DNA from: Hyaloscypha bicolor E
Lineage: Eukaryota > Ascomycota > Leotiomycetes > Helotiales > Hyaloscyphaceae
Assembly (NCBI RefSeq): GCF_002865645.1
Contig: NW_020194685.1
Location: forward strand, 558,001-622,000
Length of the DNA: 64,000 bases
Direction of reading: 5' to 3'
Below the pieces are notes generated by a model. The model did no database searches and was not told the DNA's origin. It saw only the letters and a list, made by a program, of their open reading frames with translations. Made by a program: the position numbers and the translations under genes. Below, one piece after another: positions 10,999 to 22,929 of this stretch. Numbering within the stretch: the first letter of the stretch is position 1; every line of letters begins with the position of its first letter.

Positions 10999-13607
10999 AT
11001 GGCCTCGTTGATTATCTTTCTGATTGCGGGGTTCCTGGCGCGGCTCTGCGCGGCTCAACAGGCGGGATGGGCGACAGGCCAGGTCAACGCAACCATGTGT
11101 TCATGGCAAGCTCCAAGAGGTACGCTCACTGGATATTGGGGGCCGTCGCTGCTCTTTGCCGAAAGACCGCAACTAACGGAGATGCAGCTGCTGTTATTCG
11201 TGACACTGTCTACATCGATGGAGGCTACTTGTGGTGGGAGCCAGGGATGTCCGATGGGACATATGGAGCACCTGTTAATGATGGTAATACAGCAAGAACA
11301 CTCTCTAAATAGCAGTGGATGCTTACTCTCTCAGGAAATCCCTTGGGGATTGTATATTCCTTGAACTTCAGCACTCCCTTCAGCACGACACAGTCCTTCA
11401 ACATGAGCAATGTCTTCGGAACGACATCGAAGGGTGCCGGCGGAAGCGAAGCAAATAACATTGGCCCATTGTACTATGATGGAGGAATGTTTGCCAATGA
11501 TTATGAGTGGTTTACATATGGAGGTCTTCTCTCATTGACAGATGCCTACCCAGCGCCTCCAGACAACGCGGTTGCACAGTACAACCAATATGCAAATGGT
11601 CCGCCGAAACAATTTGGAAATGGATTTGTTCTCCAATATTTGCCAAATGGGATTACCAGATACGTCACCGATGGCGCAGCTGTCAGCGTGCCTTCTGAAA
11701 ATCTTGGATTCTATTTTGGTGGACTACGATCTTCGACTTTTGGGCCGATATATTATATCTCTGGTAATGCCTCTCTGAACGCCGATGACCTGTCTGAAAC
11801 TTTGATTGAGGTGGATATGAGTTCTCAAACCAAAGCAAAGTGGAACAACTACACTCTTCCAACTAATGTTCCTGGGAGGGCCAATGCTGAAATCGTCTGG
11901 GTCCCCGTTTCGAAGCAAGGAATTCTCGTGGCCATCGGTGGAGTTATCCTTCCCGCGTACGCAAATGTCAACCAAACCGATACTCCAGCGCAGAGGGCTC
12001 TGAGTGTTTGTATTTCTCTTCCAATTCTGAATTTTGACACTGACATTTGTAGCAACAACAAAGCCCTGCATTCATGACGACCGTGGCTGTTTACGATATC
12101 GCCAACCAAGTTTGGTATGAGCAAGAAACATCGGGGACACCCCCAGGCCAAATGACCCTAGGCTGCGCTGTGGTAGCGTCTGCTCAAGACGGATCAAGTC
12201 ATAACATCTATTGGTATGGTGGTTTCAATGGCCTTGACCAAGGAGGAACTTACAGTGACGACGTCTGGATTCTCTCCGTCCCTTCCTTCATGTGGATGAA
12301 AGCCAAATCAGGAACGCTTTCCCACGGTCGTGCTGGACATAAATGCGTGAAACCATATCCAGATCAGATGTTCGTGATAGGAGGATACCCTTCCCTTACT
12401 GGAACCTCCTTCCACTGCCTTGAAGGAAACGTCATCCAGGTCTTCAACCTCAGCAGCCTTGAATGGATTGATAAATATGACCCAAGCGTGTGGAGCAATT
12501 ACACCGTGCCCGCAATGATATATGACATGATAGGCGGGACTGGCACCGGCAGCGCAACGCAGACCGCGCCCTCCTCAACCATCTCTTCAAACGCAACCAT
12601 GATCGCGCTCTTCCAGCAACAATACAATACCTCAAAAATAACAACCTGGTACCCGTACCACGCGACCACCACTTCATCCAGCCCCCGGCCTACCCTGCCC
12701 TCCGTGGTAGCCAAACCAGGAAGCGGGACGCCTTCATTCCTCGCACCCGTACTGGGCGTAATTCTCGGCCTGGTATTCATCACTTGCCTCGTTGTAGCAA
12801 TCATGCTCTACCGCCGCCGCAAGCTCCTCAGCTCAAACGGCACCGCAACGCAGAGCGAGAACGGCACAGTGGACCGCCAACGCGGGGTGCTGGGCTGGCT
12901 GCGCGGTGTGAATGTGGATGCGAAAGCGCCGACTATTACCACGGATGAGACTCCGAGTAGTCCTTACGATGAGGACAACCCGTATTTGCCGCAGCCGCAG
13001 GAGATCGGTGGTGGACAGGTGCATGAGATGATGGGTTTGTCCCCTTCCCCCTTTTCCCTTCCTCCCCTTCCCTCTTTTCACCCTCACAAAACCGTATATA
13101 ATGCTGACGAACACAGACACATCCCGCCCTCAAGAGCTCTCAGATTCCGGAACAGGCTTCACACCCCTCGCTCTCTCTGGTGGCACCTCCCGCAACTCGC
13201 CCAAGGGCCTTAGCTCCTCCCCGTCCGTAGCATCCAACACTTCAGCCGCCTCCTCAGTCTCCCACGTCTCGGGGCGGCATCCCTCTATCCCCGCCATCTC
13301 CCCCGTTGCCACATCGCCAAACTCTCCGGAAGAGGGAAGGATTATCAGCGGCGTGTCTAATTTGAGTGAGACCGATAAAGGCCATTTGAGAGGCATCAGT
13401 GAAACGAGCGGTGTGAGCATTTCTACTAGCGCGGGCGCGGCGATGGTAAGTCCTGTTAGTCCACCGCGGGTGGAGGGGAGCGATTATATTAGTGCGAGAC
13501 CTGGTGGTGAGGGGACATTTGGGCCTGGCAGTGGGGAGGGGAGTGGGAGTCCCGCGTCGAAGAGGAGGAGTAATTTTGCCGAGGAGTTGGATGAGAGTAG
13601 ACGGTAG
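10999..13607 (+). CDS. Kelch-repeat single-pass membrane protein
   Basis: Five exons (10999-11119, 11188-11283, 11335-12005, 12053-13034 and 13117-13607) splice in phase to about 786 aa. The N terminus is a signal peptide (LIIFLIAGFLARLCAAQQ). The ectodomain contains Kelch/galactose-oxidase-like blades: a VYIDGGYLWW motif, FTYGGLLSLTDAYP, YYISGNASL, VVASAQDGSSHNIYWYGGFN and MFVIGGYPSL. It has many N-x-S/T sites. A transmembrane helix (ILGLVFITCLVVAIMLY) precedes basic RRRKLL, so the Ser/Pro-rich tail is cytosolic. Known fungal proteins of this layout are surface Kelch proteins of unclear function. A cell-surface or cell-end sensor or scaffold role is inference. Intron 3 uses gtttgt as donor; the alternative GT two bases upstream breaks the frame. 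Confidence 0.88.
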
Positions 13608-14046
13608 GGTAAGGCTTGGTAAATTGGATGAAGAAGGGGGATTCTTTGTACATCTTTTTGAAATTTTGACGGATGAAGGATGCAAGGAAACATGGCGTTC
13701 TGGTTGGACAGGCAATTTGTCTTACGTTCTCTAATTTGAAATCTGAAATCTTCTGCAAAGATGCCTTTTGTCTCATGGGTGTTGGGATCTTTTGTTGACC
13801 ATCTCTTTGTCTCTTTTCCGTCCTCATTCGTCCGATATGGCCATGCTTTGCTGTTCTCGCGAGTACTGATCAGAATGCGCCCGTCGTAATCTTACAGAGT
13901 TATCATTATAGATTCATATGCTTGACACAACACCACGTCCGAGCAGGAGTCAAGTTTTGACTTTTTATTTTTTACTATTATTACCGTACAAGAATCCACC
14001 ATCATGTCATAGAGGTATCTATAGAGGCCTCATTGTCCCTACTCAT
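13608..14046. other. 3' flank of Kelch gene
   Basis: No gene was seen. The stretch from 13900 is T-rich and runs into the left arm of the foldback. Confidence 0.5.
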
Positions 14047-14414
14047 CTCCACCCATTATCAATTCGCCTATGGAGGCCACCACGTCTCCACCATCCTACC
14101 CCTCCCTATTTCCAGACCCACCCCTTTAAGCGCTCGACTCTCTTGGTATTTCTTGATTCAGACCGATGTTCTCTTGCCATCCTGTTATGACTGCTTCGAG
14201 GGTGCCCGGAAAGACTCAAACACGCAAGTATTCTGAGAAGAAGCATGATAGCGCTGAAGCTGAGGAGGGCGGTACTACAGGTGGCAAGAGAACATCGGTC
14301 TGAATCAAGAAATACCAAGAGAGTCGAGCGCTTAAAGGGGTGGGTCTGGAAATAGGGAGGGGTAGGATGGTGGAGACGTGGTGGCCTCCATAGGCGAATT
14401 GATACTGGGTGGAG
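14047..14414. repeat. 133 bp near-perfect inverted repeat (foldback) with 102 bp spacer
   Basis: Arm 14047-14179 is the reverse complement of arm 14282-14414, with one mismatch (14056 against 14405) and no gaps. The spacer is 14180-14281. Neither arm shows a family motif. A transcript in either direction would form a 133 bp stem. No target-site duplication is evident outside the arms, so I cannot call it a transposon; an inverted duplication is equally possible. Confidence 0.92.
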
Positions 14415-14717
14415 AGGGTTTTGGTCCATATTCCGCATGGGCCGCAGCCTTTGTTCTAAGTCTCTTGCCTTCGGGGTACTTCCGTAGATTCAATCTTCAC
14501 AGTCTCTTGTCCAATTCCGCATTGTTCCGGATCCCTCTTGTCACACGAACACTTTGAGAAATGTTCCTGCAACGCCATTGAACGAAAAGGCAACTTTGAT
14601 CATTCAGTTCCGATTGGCAAGGCGAAGAATGATCCTGGCCTGGAGTGGTCCGATAGAATGGGGAGGAAGTTGTAGCTGCTCGTGGGTCGGGTGGTGTGGT
14701 AAAAGACGTACAATGAA

Positions 14718-15515
14718 TCATTGAGATTCTTGAGTCTTTGGCTTGTCGACGGCCCTAATTTGCATATCATGAGAGAGAATGCCCACGGAGAAACCCTCGT
14801 GGTATATGAGTGCCTCGGTGACTTGGTCAGCTGTGAAGAAAGATCTTGGGCAGAATGTGGATCGTTCTGCAGCGCTGCTCGTGGTATTATTCGTTTCCTG
14901 TTGCTGCTTTGCAGAAGAATGGAACACAAATGCAGGCTCCCTGACGAGAGAAGTACCATGGATATCGGTACACCCAGCAGATTGAGTACCTCTTTGACGA
15001 GCATAGTACCGGAGTTCAATCTCTTCAGGGTCAAGGAGAAGTGGCTAGTGGCGGGCCCTTTGGTAGGTTCTTTCGGGAGCGGCTGGTTCTCTACATACGG
15101 AATCCCGGACTGGACCAAACGAGACGTTCCAGTCGGTGGAAGAAAGAATGCCTCCTATGCCTCCTCTTCTCAAGACTTTGGCATCGGGGGCCTGTGTCTC
15201 CATACTAAAGCTCATAACCTCGGCCCGGAAAACAGCCATGGTAGCTGTGACTTCGATTCTGGTTGACAAGCCGCTGGTTGACGCGCCTGGTGTCGGTCCA
15301 GTTGTGCTTGGAGGGAAACTGCGCTTGTTCCAAGCTTCTCCAATGCCTTGACTCTTTGAGATATTCCAGAACCTAGCTTTGTTTACAGTCGTGCTACCTC
15401 CTGTTCTGGGTAGGTTGATCTTTTTTGCCAGCGGCCGGGTAGACAAGTTGTTTACTTTGTCCAGGTATGCAACAGCAGCTGACACCGATCTTGTGAGTCT
15501 TTGTGTAGGCTTCAT
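14718..15515 (-). CDS. Unknown two-exon protein, about 247 aa
   Basis: The ATG at 15515-15513 starts exon 1 (15099-15515). A canonical 54 bp intron (15045-15098, gtatgt...cactag) joins in phase to exon 2 (14718-15044). The protein begins MKPTQRLTRSVSAAVAYLDK. A central stretch, ARFWNISKSQGIGEAW, faintly recalls the helix-turn-helix of a fungal-specific family with an ISKDRG motif, and a Gly/Arg-rich loop follows. The C-terminal half has a Gln/Asn/Ser/Thr-rich linker. I do not recognise it securely. In-phase splicing over two long frames argues for a real gene. A poorly conserved or decaying gene remains possible. Confidence 0.5.
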
Positions 15516-15859
15516 TGGAGGGCTAAGTGACACCTCAGGAGATTGATGAACAGAGGGTAATCTTTAGAACACCTCCTCTCTTTGCGGAACCAAAGCGAAG
15601 TCAGCAAGTGTGCGGCTTGGTGTTGCGGCTGGTGCACTCTACTGCCGCCGCGGCAACCACTTTTATTCGTTTACTCTTTTTTGGGAACTTTGAAACTACA
15701 AACCTCATTCCCATACCTAAAAAGAAAAGCAATAATAAGCCTATTGTACTACACGCTACTATTAAGACCAAAGAACGAGTCACGAGCCTACTTCCGAGAC
15801 CCTCTCAAAGTCAAGCAATCCAATCGCCTCCTACCTCATCAAAGCCAATATTCCTCAAA
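15516..15859. other. Short promoter region between divergent genes
   Basis: This is the spacer between the unknown minus-strand gene and the plus-strand DUF3716 gene. It is purine/pyrimidine mixed with no repeat. A frame crosses it upstream of 15860, but without an ATG of its own. Confidence 0.5.
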
Positions 15860-16538
15860 ATGTCTGAGCCGATCAAAGAACAGAGTATTTTTTGGGGTGC
15901 CTCCGATTCTGATCATCAAGGTCCTGTATGTACCTATTATTATTTTGGGCCCTCTCTTCTGGGGACATGTAGAAATTTACTGCATCGTTATCATGCCAAC
16001 GGAGTGTGAAGTAATGAAGTTCTCATTTTGAATCCGGCTGATACACGAAACTTTTAGTACTCAGCCCATCCGTTTGCTTTGGGTGGTGTCTACCCGGCTG
16101 GAACTTATGTATCTAAGGAAGAGATCGTCCCTCGCCTTGTCAAATGGGCCAATGATAATCCGAAAAGCCGTGAGCAAACGAAGCACCTCGCGTCATTGGT
16201 CCCCACGCACTTCAAGCGTGAGATTAAATTGAGGAAGGGAAAGAGTGCAGCCGGACTCGAAGATAGCAGCAACCGACCATCCTATAAGGAGGGAGGTTTG
16301 CTGTTTGTCGTTGGGCTAGAGCGCTTTGGTAACCGGCGATGTGAGCATTGCCAGAAGGGAAACGGCCCCTTTGATGGATGCGTGGTCTTGAGGGGTTTTA
16401 TGAACGGATGTTGTGCGAACTGTAGGTACGACGAGTACCAGAATCGGTGCAAATACGAGTACGGTAAGTCAGAATATTTGCAAGACTACGATTGTACTTA
16501 CTAATGTTTAAATAGCGAATGGTACCAAGAACCAATGA
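15860..16538 (+). CDS. DUF3716-like cysteine-rich protein
   Basis: Three exons (15860-15925, 16058-16463 and 16516-16538) give about 164 aa. The start is MSEPIKEQSIFWGASDS. Intron 1 runs from gtatgt to cttttag and intron 2 from gtaagt to aaatag; both keep phase and the last exon adds only NGTKNQ. The Cys array RRCEHCQKGNGPFDGCVV, then GCCANCRYDEYQNRCKY, matches the C-x2-C...GPF..C...C-x2-C pattern of DUF3716, a family of unknown function common in Leotiomycetes and Sordariomycetes. It looks like a zinc-binding fold. Function is unknown; these genes often occur in accessory regions. An alternative acceptor inside intron 1 (catgtag near 15971) was rejected because it breaks phase. Confidence 0.75.
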
Positions 16539-17934
16539 TGCAGTTGATGGTTGGCGGGTGTTTGGTCACGGATCTCCCTCACTACTATCCCTCTTTATGT
16601 ATTGTGTATGGTTCAGGTCCCGTAGAGAGAAATCACAAAAGTTGTTTACTTGCGCGAGTAGAGAGTGGGGCTGCTCATTTATTTGTCAAAACAAAAGCCA
16701 AGCAAGGTTTTCAGCATTTGCATCTCAGCCTTGAATCATATTTGCTCCTCGCGTGATATATTGTCGTCCGTCGATCTTGACGCTGCGGATGTTCTTTCTG
16801 TACAGGAAAGCGGGATTGTCATTAAGGCAGGTTGGCAAATGCACAACGGACAGTACATTTTTGTAAACGAGGACCTGCACGCGGTCAAAATGTTGGAAAG
16901 AATCTCTGCAGGTGAGAAGGAGTGGTGGCACTCCTAAGCAAGGCGTTGGTGTTACTTTTCCTTCTCACCCACAGAGCCTCTTTCAGGAAGGAAAAGATTG
17001 CAGAGTACGTATTGAGTTTGTAGTGCCCGGAGAATTCAGACTGGCCTTTCTTCGTGCCTCTGTATATCTAATAAGACTTGCGAGAAGATAGAGAATACCG
17101 AGCTGCAACAGAGGGTCAATTGAGGTCAATATCCAAACTACAGGGAGGAGTTTGAAGTGTATCAGTGACTTGAGAATGAGACCGAACTTCTCACAGGGCG
17201 AAGTGTATGTACTACGGCTACCATCCATCTTACATGCTGTTACACACCTCTCGGGACAGATTTTGAAATTCTTAGATCGGTGCTGTTGTAAGTAGCCTTT
17301 TGACTGCAAACCCCTCATAAGGAGAGCCAAAGCTAAATGGGAAGACATTTCGATGTATGACAGCAACAATTGGCGTGAAAATTTTGTTTGCGCCAAGTGG
17401 GGTTGTGTATCACCGGTGCTCACATATCTTTTCCTAACAGGCAGAAGTACCCACATCTCAAGGGACCATCAGGAGGAAATTCAGCTGTAGCCTCGATGTT
17501 CGTGTGTTCAGGTACGGAACCCGGCAACATGAGTGGCCGGTTCCTTACATTTGCTCTTGTCGCTGATGCATTTGTCGGCGCTCTTCCTCCTTTCTCAACA
17601 CCTCCTTGTACCACAGAGCTTTCTCGCAGGTGTGGCGACCGTCATTTGTGTAGATCGGTCACTCAGCCGGAAGCTTCCAAAGGAGAAGGAGCAGGTAGAA
17701 ACGGTCCACGCGACCTTGAGATCAGCACTGTCGGCTATCTTTGCAGTTTGGTATGGTGCCCGTGCCCGATGATTTTTGCGGTTGATAGTAGTGAAGGAGA
17801 GCGAGCATACACTGAAAATTACATCGCGAAGTTAGCAAAGAGGCGCTTATCCATTGCAGGGGTTGCACCAGATAGGAAAAGGCGGGTGAAATGGAGATTG
17901 GCACTTACCTCCCTATACTCCAATCTATGACAAT
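16539..17934. other. Accessory region, no intact gene recognised
   Basis: Moderately long frames exist on both strands (16983-17456 minus; 17388-17930 plus). None shows a family motif or consistent splice linkage. They may be decayed coding sequence. Confidence 0.4.
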
Positions 17935-19280
17935 TCAGAGCTTAGAAGAGTTGCTGCACAAGAACTCGTTCGGGGAAATAGTGGACTTGCAGGTGTGTTC
18001 GTCATGACGAGAGCTGTGGTGGTATTGAACCTCGAACTCGACCGTTGAATCAATTGCACTATTTGCATACAATACAAAGCAGCGCAGAGCATCTAGAGAA
18101 TGTGTTGTATCATAGGGAGTTGTAGCTGACGATGCTACCGCGGGCTCGTAGACAGAGTACTTCAAATTGGCTGAAATTGATTTCACAAAACAGTTGCGTC
18201 TAGTAAAAAGCCAGATCAATCGTCAGCCTGATGTGGCCTTTAATCAATATTACTTTGCAAGGGAATTTAGCGTTTCCGAACTCACCATTCGTATATTCGA
18301 GACGTGCTGCCATATGCTCTCATCGATTCTTTCATGGAGGGGGCTTTCTCCTCTATCCCCAACATTTCCCTTGGGCAAGTGGTAAAATAATAGTAGGCCT
18401 CGACGTATTTGGGCCTTCGAGAGTGCCAAGAAGTTTGGCAGTTTAAAGCCTGGGGGTATTGTTGCGAAGTGTACTTCCATAGATTTCTCCTTCCATGAGA
18501 TATCTGGGGATTGGGAAGAATTTGCGAGATCAGTGGAAGAATATCGTACGAAGATTGCGGCATAAAGTGACGGGATTACAGGGCATTTGTACCGCAAGTC
18601 CACGTTCAGGCCACTTTCTACTACACTCACCCACTAAAGTCCCCTATATTTCCAGGCTACTCTCCTATAAGCACGCTATAAACTATAAACAAGGGGTACC
18701 ACACCTTTAGAAGGCATATCCCCTGTACTTACAGGGGCAGACTCGCTAAAGGGTCCTATAATAGCTCTCTCACAGCGCCCGAGCACTACGGTTGCTCCGC
18801 CAGCAATACCTTAACCCTTGAAGATTTTCCACCACCTTGGAAATGTCTCACAGCCCTTGTTTTAGGGGTTCAGGCCTAGAGTTACAAGGCTTATAGCAGG
18901 CGCAGTACCTTAAGCCACACCCTGGAGTCCGCTAACACCCCTATGCGAACGTAAATGCCCTGTAATCCCGTCACTTTATGCCGCAATCTTCGTAGATAGC
19001 TGTGGACCTAATCCTTCTCTCAGCACAAAGCAAACATCAACTAGAGCAGAAGGTTTACTGCTTTGTCGAGAACTGTACCAGTAGCCTTCATAAATCATCT
19101 GCTGGCCCAAGAAATTTCTTGGACCTCCAATCGGCCACCTAGGTGCGACGCAGCTGCGGCGATGTGCCAGGGCGATTCTGGTGTCTTCTGCCCGACGTGA
19201 ATAGAGAGTCGAGCAGATCACGCAAGTCTGCGTTAGATAGGCAAAGGTTTGCCCCTTCCTCGGACTTTCATGGTTCACTT
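17935..19280 (-). pseudogene. Possible decayed gene split by a MITE
   Basis: Three protein-like minus-strand stretches flank the MITE. Upstream of it (about 19000-19150) is GGPRNFLGQQMIYEGYWYSS. Downstream (about 18300-18500) is HFATIPPGFKLPNFLALSKA. Further on (17937-18170) is ANLKYSVYEPAVASSATTPY with more readable sequence. A good intron with donor gtgagt (near 18286) lies between the latter two, but no choice of acceptor keeps one open frame. I see coding-like text interrupted by insertion and frameshifts. The family is unrecognised and the call is tentative. Confidence 0.35.
18549..18992. mobile_element. MITE, 444 bp, 40 bp terminal inverted repeats, TA target duplication
   Basis: The left end starts CGAAGATTGCGGCATAAAGT (18549-18588). 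The right end (18953-18992) is its exact reverse complement over 40 bp. Both ends are flanked by TA (18547-18548 and 18993-18994), the target of Tc1/mariner elements. The interior has no reading frame of note and is rich in short direct repeats such as ccccta and aggggt. It is therefore a non-autonomous element moved in trans. Perfect terminal repeats suggest fairly recent activity. Confidence 0.93.
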
Positions 19281-19868
19281 CGGTTAACAGGAGGAAGGGC
19301 AGCGACGGATGGGCGGGCCACCCAGTGCGCCGGGTAAACCTCGTATCGAGAATAGGCGACTTTGTTTACATTCAGGGGCTGATTCAGGGGTTCGACCAGC
19401 ATGACAGAGTTTTACGAAGCATCGAAAAGGAGAGGATTCAAATTCTTGAAGACAGGTTTGCATTGTGTCTAGAGAATTTTCAGTCAGATTTTGAAGCTGA
19501 GGGCGCCCCCGCTAGCTTACGGAGCTAAGAAAGCGAAATTCGGTCTCCTGCCCGAGTTTTTAATCTCTCCTCCTAACCCCCCGACCACCCTCGGACTCGA
19601 CAGCAATTTCAAGTGTGAAAGGGGCCTCGCGCTACTAGCAGCAGTTGTTGAGTATGTTTCCTGATAGGCAATCAAGTCAGTCTTCTTCGAGTCTGCTGAC
19701 CAGAATCGCGATTCCAGCTTTTGATCCTCGCCCAGCGATCCTCAAAGATATTATTTGCCTGAAGGCTCCCCCAGCCCACGTCAATACCACTTCCAGTGAG
19801 TGTTTTGTTCTGAATATTCTAACCATCAATGAAGCCTAATACCTCCGTTAGAGAACTACCTGGCCAAG
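19281..19868. other. Upstream region of 2EXR gene
   Basis: Short frames only were seen (19325-19528). No motif is recognisable. The last 200 bp are probably the promoter and leader of the 2EXR gene. Confidence 0.45.
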
Positions 19869-21008
19869 ATGTCCATGACAAAAGCTTGCGAGTCGATGAG
19901 AGCCGCTGCCCAGGCAGCTCAGCCCTACCCATCTCCAACATCAAATGTTCCCTTAAAAGAACTCAGAGAGCAAGCACATTCTCTTCTCGATCCCTCGAAC
20001 GACCAGACTCGGAGCAAATTCGAATTCTTCCCCTTCCTACCCATAGCAGTCAGAAATATGATTTGGAAATTGGGAACGCCGAGACCGGATGTTCTCAAAG
20101 TCTCGATTCATGGTTGGCGCCGATGCCTTAGCTTGTATGATACTGGCGTGTTTGATGTTCAATCAGAGCAGGATGGAAAATCAGAGCAAGATGATTCTGA
20201 TATAGAAGGTGGAGACAGCAGCAAGAAGTCCTTGCCATCCTTCACATACAGTGCTTGGGAGGAGTTTGCCGACTTTTCCATCACCGAGTGTTGCAAGGAG
20301 GCACGTCATGTCAGTTGCAGCCTTCTACCAAGATCTCTCGCCACAGTGTCTTGCGAGCCTCGAATCCGCTTCGACCCAGCCATCACGGCCATCTATATCC
20401 ACAATTTTCACGGCCTTCTCATGACTGTTGACTTTAACAAAGAAAACTATACAGGAGAAGATTGGTTTTGTAAGGATTCATGCATTGGTTCCGGAATTAC
20501 GACACTCGTGGTGCACGAGTCGCGTTTCTGGAATCAGCATCCTGAGTGCCGGTGGGAGTGGTTCAGTGCGTGGAGATGGGTTGGGGTCCTCCGAAAGATG
20601 TTTAAGGATGTGGACACGGTGGTTGCTTGGGACATCCTCGAATCACCATGGAGTTTCGAAGACCAGGACCTTCGTTACTGGGAGAAACAAGACGCCGTAC
20701 AGGCAGAAGATGAACACAAGAATGCGGGAACCCACAGAGCTACTGATCAGAAGGACGTCGATAGCAGTACAGATTCTGCTCAACCAAGACGCGTGAAGTA
20801 TGGAGAAGACTGCTGGTTCGATGTCGACTTGTTCGAGAAGAAGCTGAACAACTTTTTTGAGGTGGAGGTCGTCGATGTTTTGAAGGAAGATTGCTGCTTC
20901 GACCCTTCGAGTCCCAAATATCGAAAGCGTCCTCAACTCAAGTTCCATGAAAGCGCTGATATCAGCAAACGTCTCGATAAATTCAGTCTTCGGATCGGCT
21001 CAAAGTGA
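19869..21008 (+). CDS. 2EXR domain protein
   Basis: This is an intronless 379-codon frame from ATG 19869. The 2EXR signature lies at residues about 51-75: FEFFPFLPIAVRNMIWKLG followed by TPRPDVLKVS. It has the usual aromatic-Pro-x-Leu-Pro, Arg and Ile-Trp positions. A conserved ECCKEARHVS block (about 137-146) and IRFDPAITAIYIHNF follow, as in many family members. The rest carries an acidic linker and a Lys/Arg-rich tail. 2EXR proteins are expanded in Leotiomycetes and Sordariomycetes and their molecular role is unknown. Two broken relatives follow directly downstream on the same strand, so this is the intact member of a tandem family. Confidence 0.82.
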   Translation: MSMTKACESMRAAAQAAQPYPSPTSNVPLKELREQAHSLLDPSNDQTRSKFEFFPFLPIAVRNMIWKLGTPRPDVLKVSIHGWRRCLSLYDTGVFDVQSEQDGKSEQDDSDIEGGDSSKKSLPSFTYSAWEEFADFSITECCKEARHVSCSLLPRSLATVSCEPRIRFDPAITAIYIHNFHGLLMTVDFNKENYTGEDWFCKDSCIGSGITTLVVHESRFWNQHPECRWEWFSAWRWVGVLRKMFKDVDTVVAWDILESPWSFEDQDLRYWEKQDAVQAEDEHKNAGTHRATDQKDVDSSTDSAQPRRVKYGEDCWFDVDLFEKKLNNFFEVEVVDVLKEDCCFDPSSPKYRKRPQLKFHESADISKRLDKFSLRIGSK

Positions 21009-21840
21009 TGTGGTTTCCCTTTCGGCCTCACTTCCAGCTATTCGGATTCACGAAGGCTCTATACTGCCATGTACTGTAGAGTATCTGTAGACTAGCAATG
21101 ATAAAAATCTCTGAAATAAATGACCAACTGTGACTTGAGCTATTCCGCGCTGCTACGTATTAAATAACATCACAGAATCTGAATTAATACGCACTCTAGT
21201 GCTTTACAAAAGCCATTTTTTGCCTATGGATACAAAATAACTATAGCTATAGAAGTCATCAAAAAAACGCGGAGGAAGTTTGAACTGGGCTACCACACGT
21301 GCTCTCGTAGTTCGCACAAATGATAAAATCCTTTTCCCGAACTTTCTCGACCAACTCCAACTCCAACCCCACCCGCTTCCGGACAACCAGAACCACTACG
21401 CCCAAATGCCTTGAGCTCAAGAAACTTTCATCGAGATAAAAGGCTCGTTATGTAAGCTCCAATTTCATGGAAACTAGCCCTCTGTTGCGCGATTTTGCTG
21501 TTCAACATCAAAGTTCTTCCTCCAGGTCGCTAACATGATCTCAGCGCTGGTTCCTCCAGAAGCCACCGTGTACCTAGTTCTAAGCTTCTGCTCCCACTCA
21601 TCTCGTACGTATCCTACTCTGAATTCTCATCTTCGGGAGAACTAATTGATCCTTTTTTGTGTTACTCGTCCAAGGAGCGAAGCTCTAATCCAGTTCTCTG
21701 ACACAGTCTGCAGTACTCGCTTCTCCAAAACAGATCTTGCTCCACCTCCGTTCCGCCCCCTTCTGCTATCCCGTACCTGCCTTATTATCATTTTACTCTG
21801 AACGGCAACAATAGTCAAGCTGACTTCTCAGGCTCAGGTC
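21009..21840. other. Spacer within the 2EXR cluster
   Basis: No gene was seen. AT-rich at 21060-21260. Short ATG-led frames near 21540 are not continuous with the following 2EXR pseudogene. Confidence 0.45.
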
Positions 21841-21852
21841 CAGCGCCGCAAA

Positions 21853-22570
21853 AATGTCTTCCTTCACCGAGGAGAAAATGCCAAGCTGCCAGCCAGCACT
21901 CCTTGCAAATCCCTGAACCAACCCCTATTCTTACCAAGTCCAAGTTGAAACTCCGAAAATCCGATGGTATCACTACAGAGATCTCTGGTGATGGATTCGA
22001 ATGCTTTCCTTTCCTACCGAAAAAGGTGCGCGATATGATCTGGAAACTCGCAATGCCATACCCCAAAGTAATCGCTGTTTCCGTCCAAATCAAGAGCTGT
22101 AATACTACTAAAGGTAGTGAGAACCACGGTTGCGACGGGTATAAAGATATCTCATTCGTCACCTCTGCTGTTGTAGATAACCGATTCGGAATGGTGATGG
22201 CGTGCAAGGAATCTCGTTACATTGGGCACCAAGCTTTACCCCAGTCCACTCCCACAGCATACTCTCAGCTGGCTGGCATCAGATACAATCCCGATGACAC
22301 AAAAATCCGCGAAAACTTCACAAACATTCTGTTCTCGTTTGAGTTCGGTAATAGGCCCTATGGTAACAGAAAAGAAGATCCTATACTTATCGCGGTCAAG
22401 GACTCAAAACTCTTGTGGTTCCAGTAGAAGACGTCTGGTGTACCGATCCTGCTGGAGATCATCCTGCCTACCGCTGGGGTGCTAACGACCACAACTGGCA
22501 GCAAATACTTAGGTTCATGTTCAAGGATGTTAAGTTATTGCAGAAATCGACCTCCCGGGTAGCTATACCT
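21853..22570 (+). pseudogene. 2EXR domain pseudogene (frameshifted)
   Basis: An ATG at 21853 (MSSFTEEKMPSC) ends after 20 codons, while the 2EXR part continues in another frame: FECFPFLPKKVRDMIWKLA, PYPKVIAVSV and ACKESRYIGHQ (21903-22390). Near 22390-22400 the frame is lost again. The third frame then reads GLKTLVVPVEDVWCTDPAGD and later WQQILRFMFKDVKLL, which lines up with TLVVHESRFW and VLRKMFKDVDTVV of the intact neighbour. At least two frameshifts are therefore needed to read through. This is a tandem duplicate of the 19869-21008 gene that has decayed. Confidence 0.8.
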
Positions 22571-22929
22571 TCCGCGACCTAAATTATGACGGCTGGTCAA
22601 TAGACAGTTCATCCTCAAGCTGTCCACAAATCAATCTTCTTGAAACTCAAACACCTCGCGTAACCGTTTCCGCTGTTCCTCAAATTCCTATCTTCCTCTA
22701 CACAACCCAGTTGTCATGCAATAAGCCTCGCTCCTAAGTACTAGACTACTTACTTCCTCCGTCAGCTCAGTCCATTCGCTGAAGGTCACAGGCAGTAGGG
22801 AAGAATACGAATTTGCCGAGATTGCACCAAGACTTTCCCCCGCGGGCCCTGCTATCATCTGTAGGTACTCCTTCCTTTTCGTCCACATGTTGCATGGGGG
22901 GTTTTAACCATTTCAGACTAACAAAGTCT

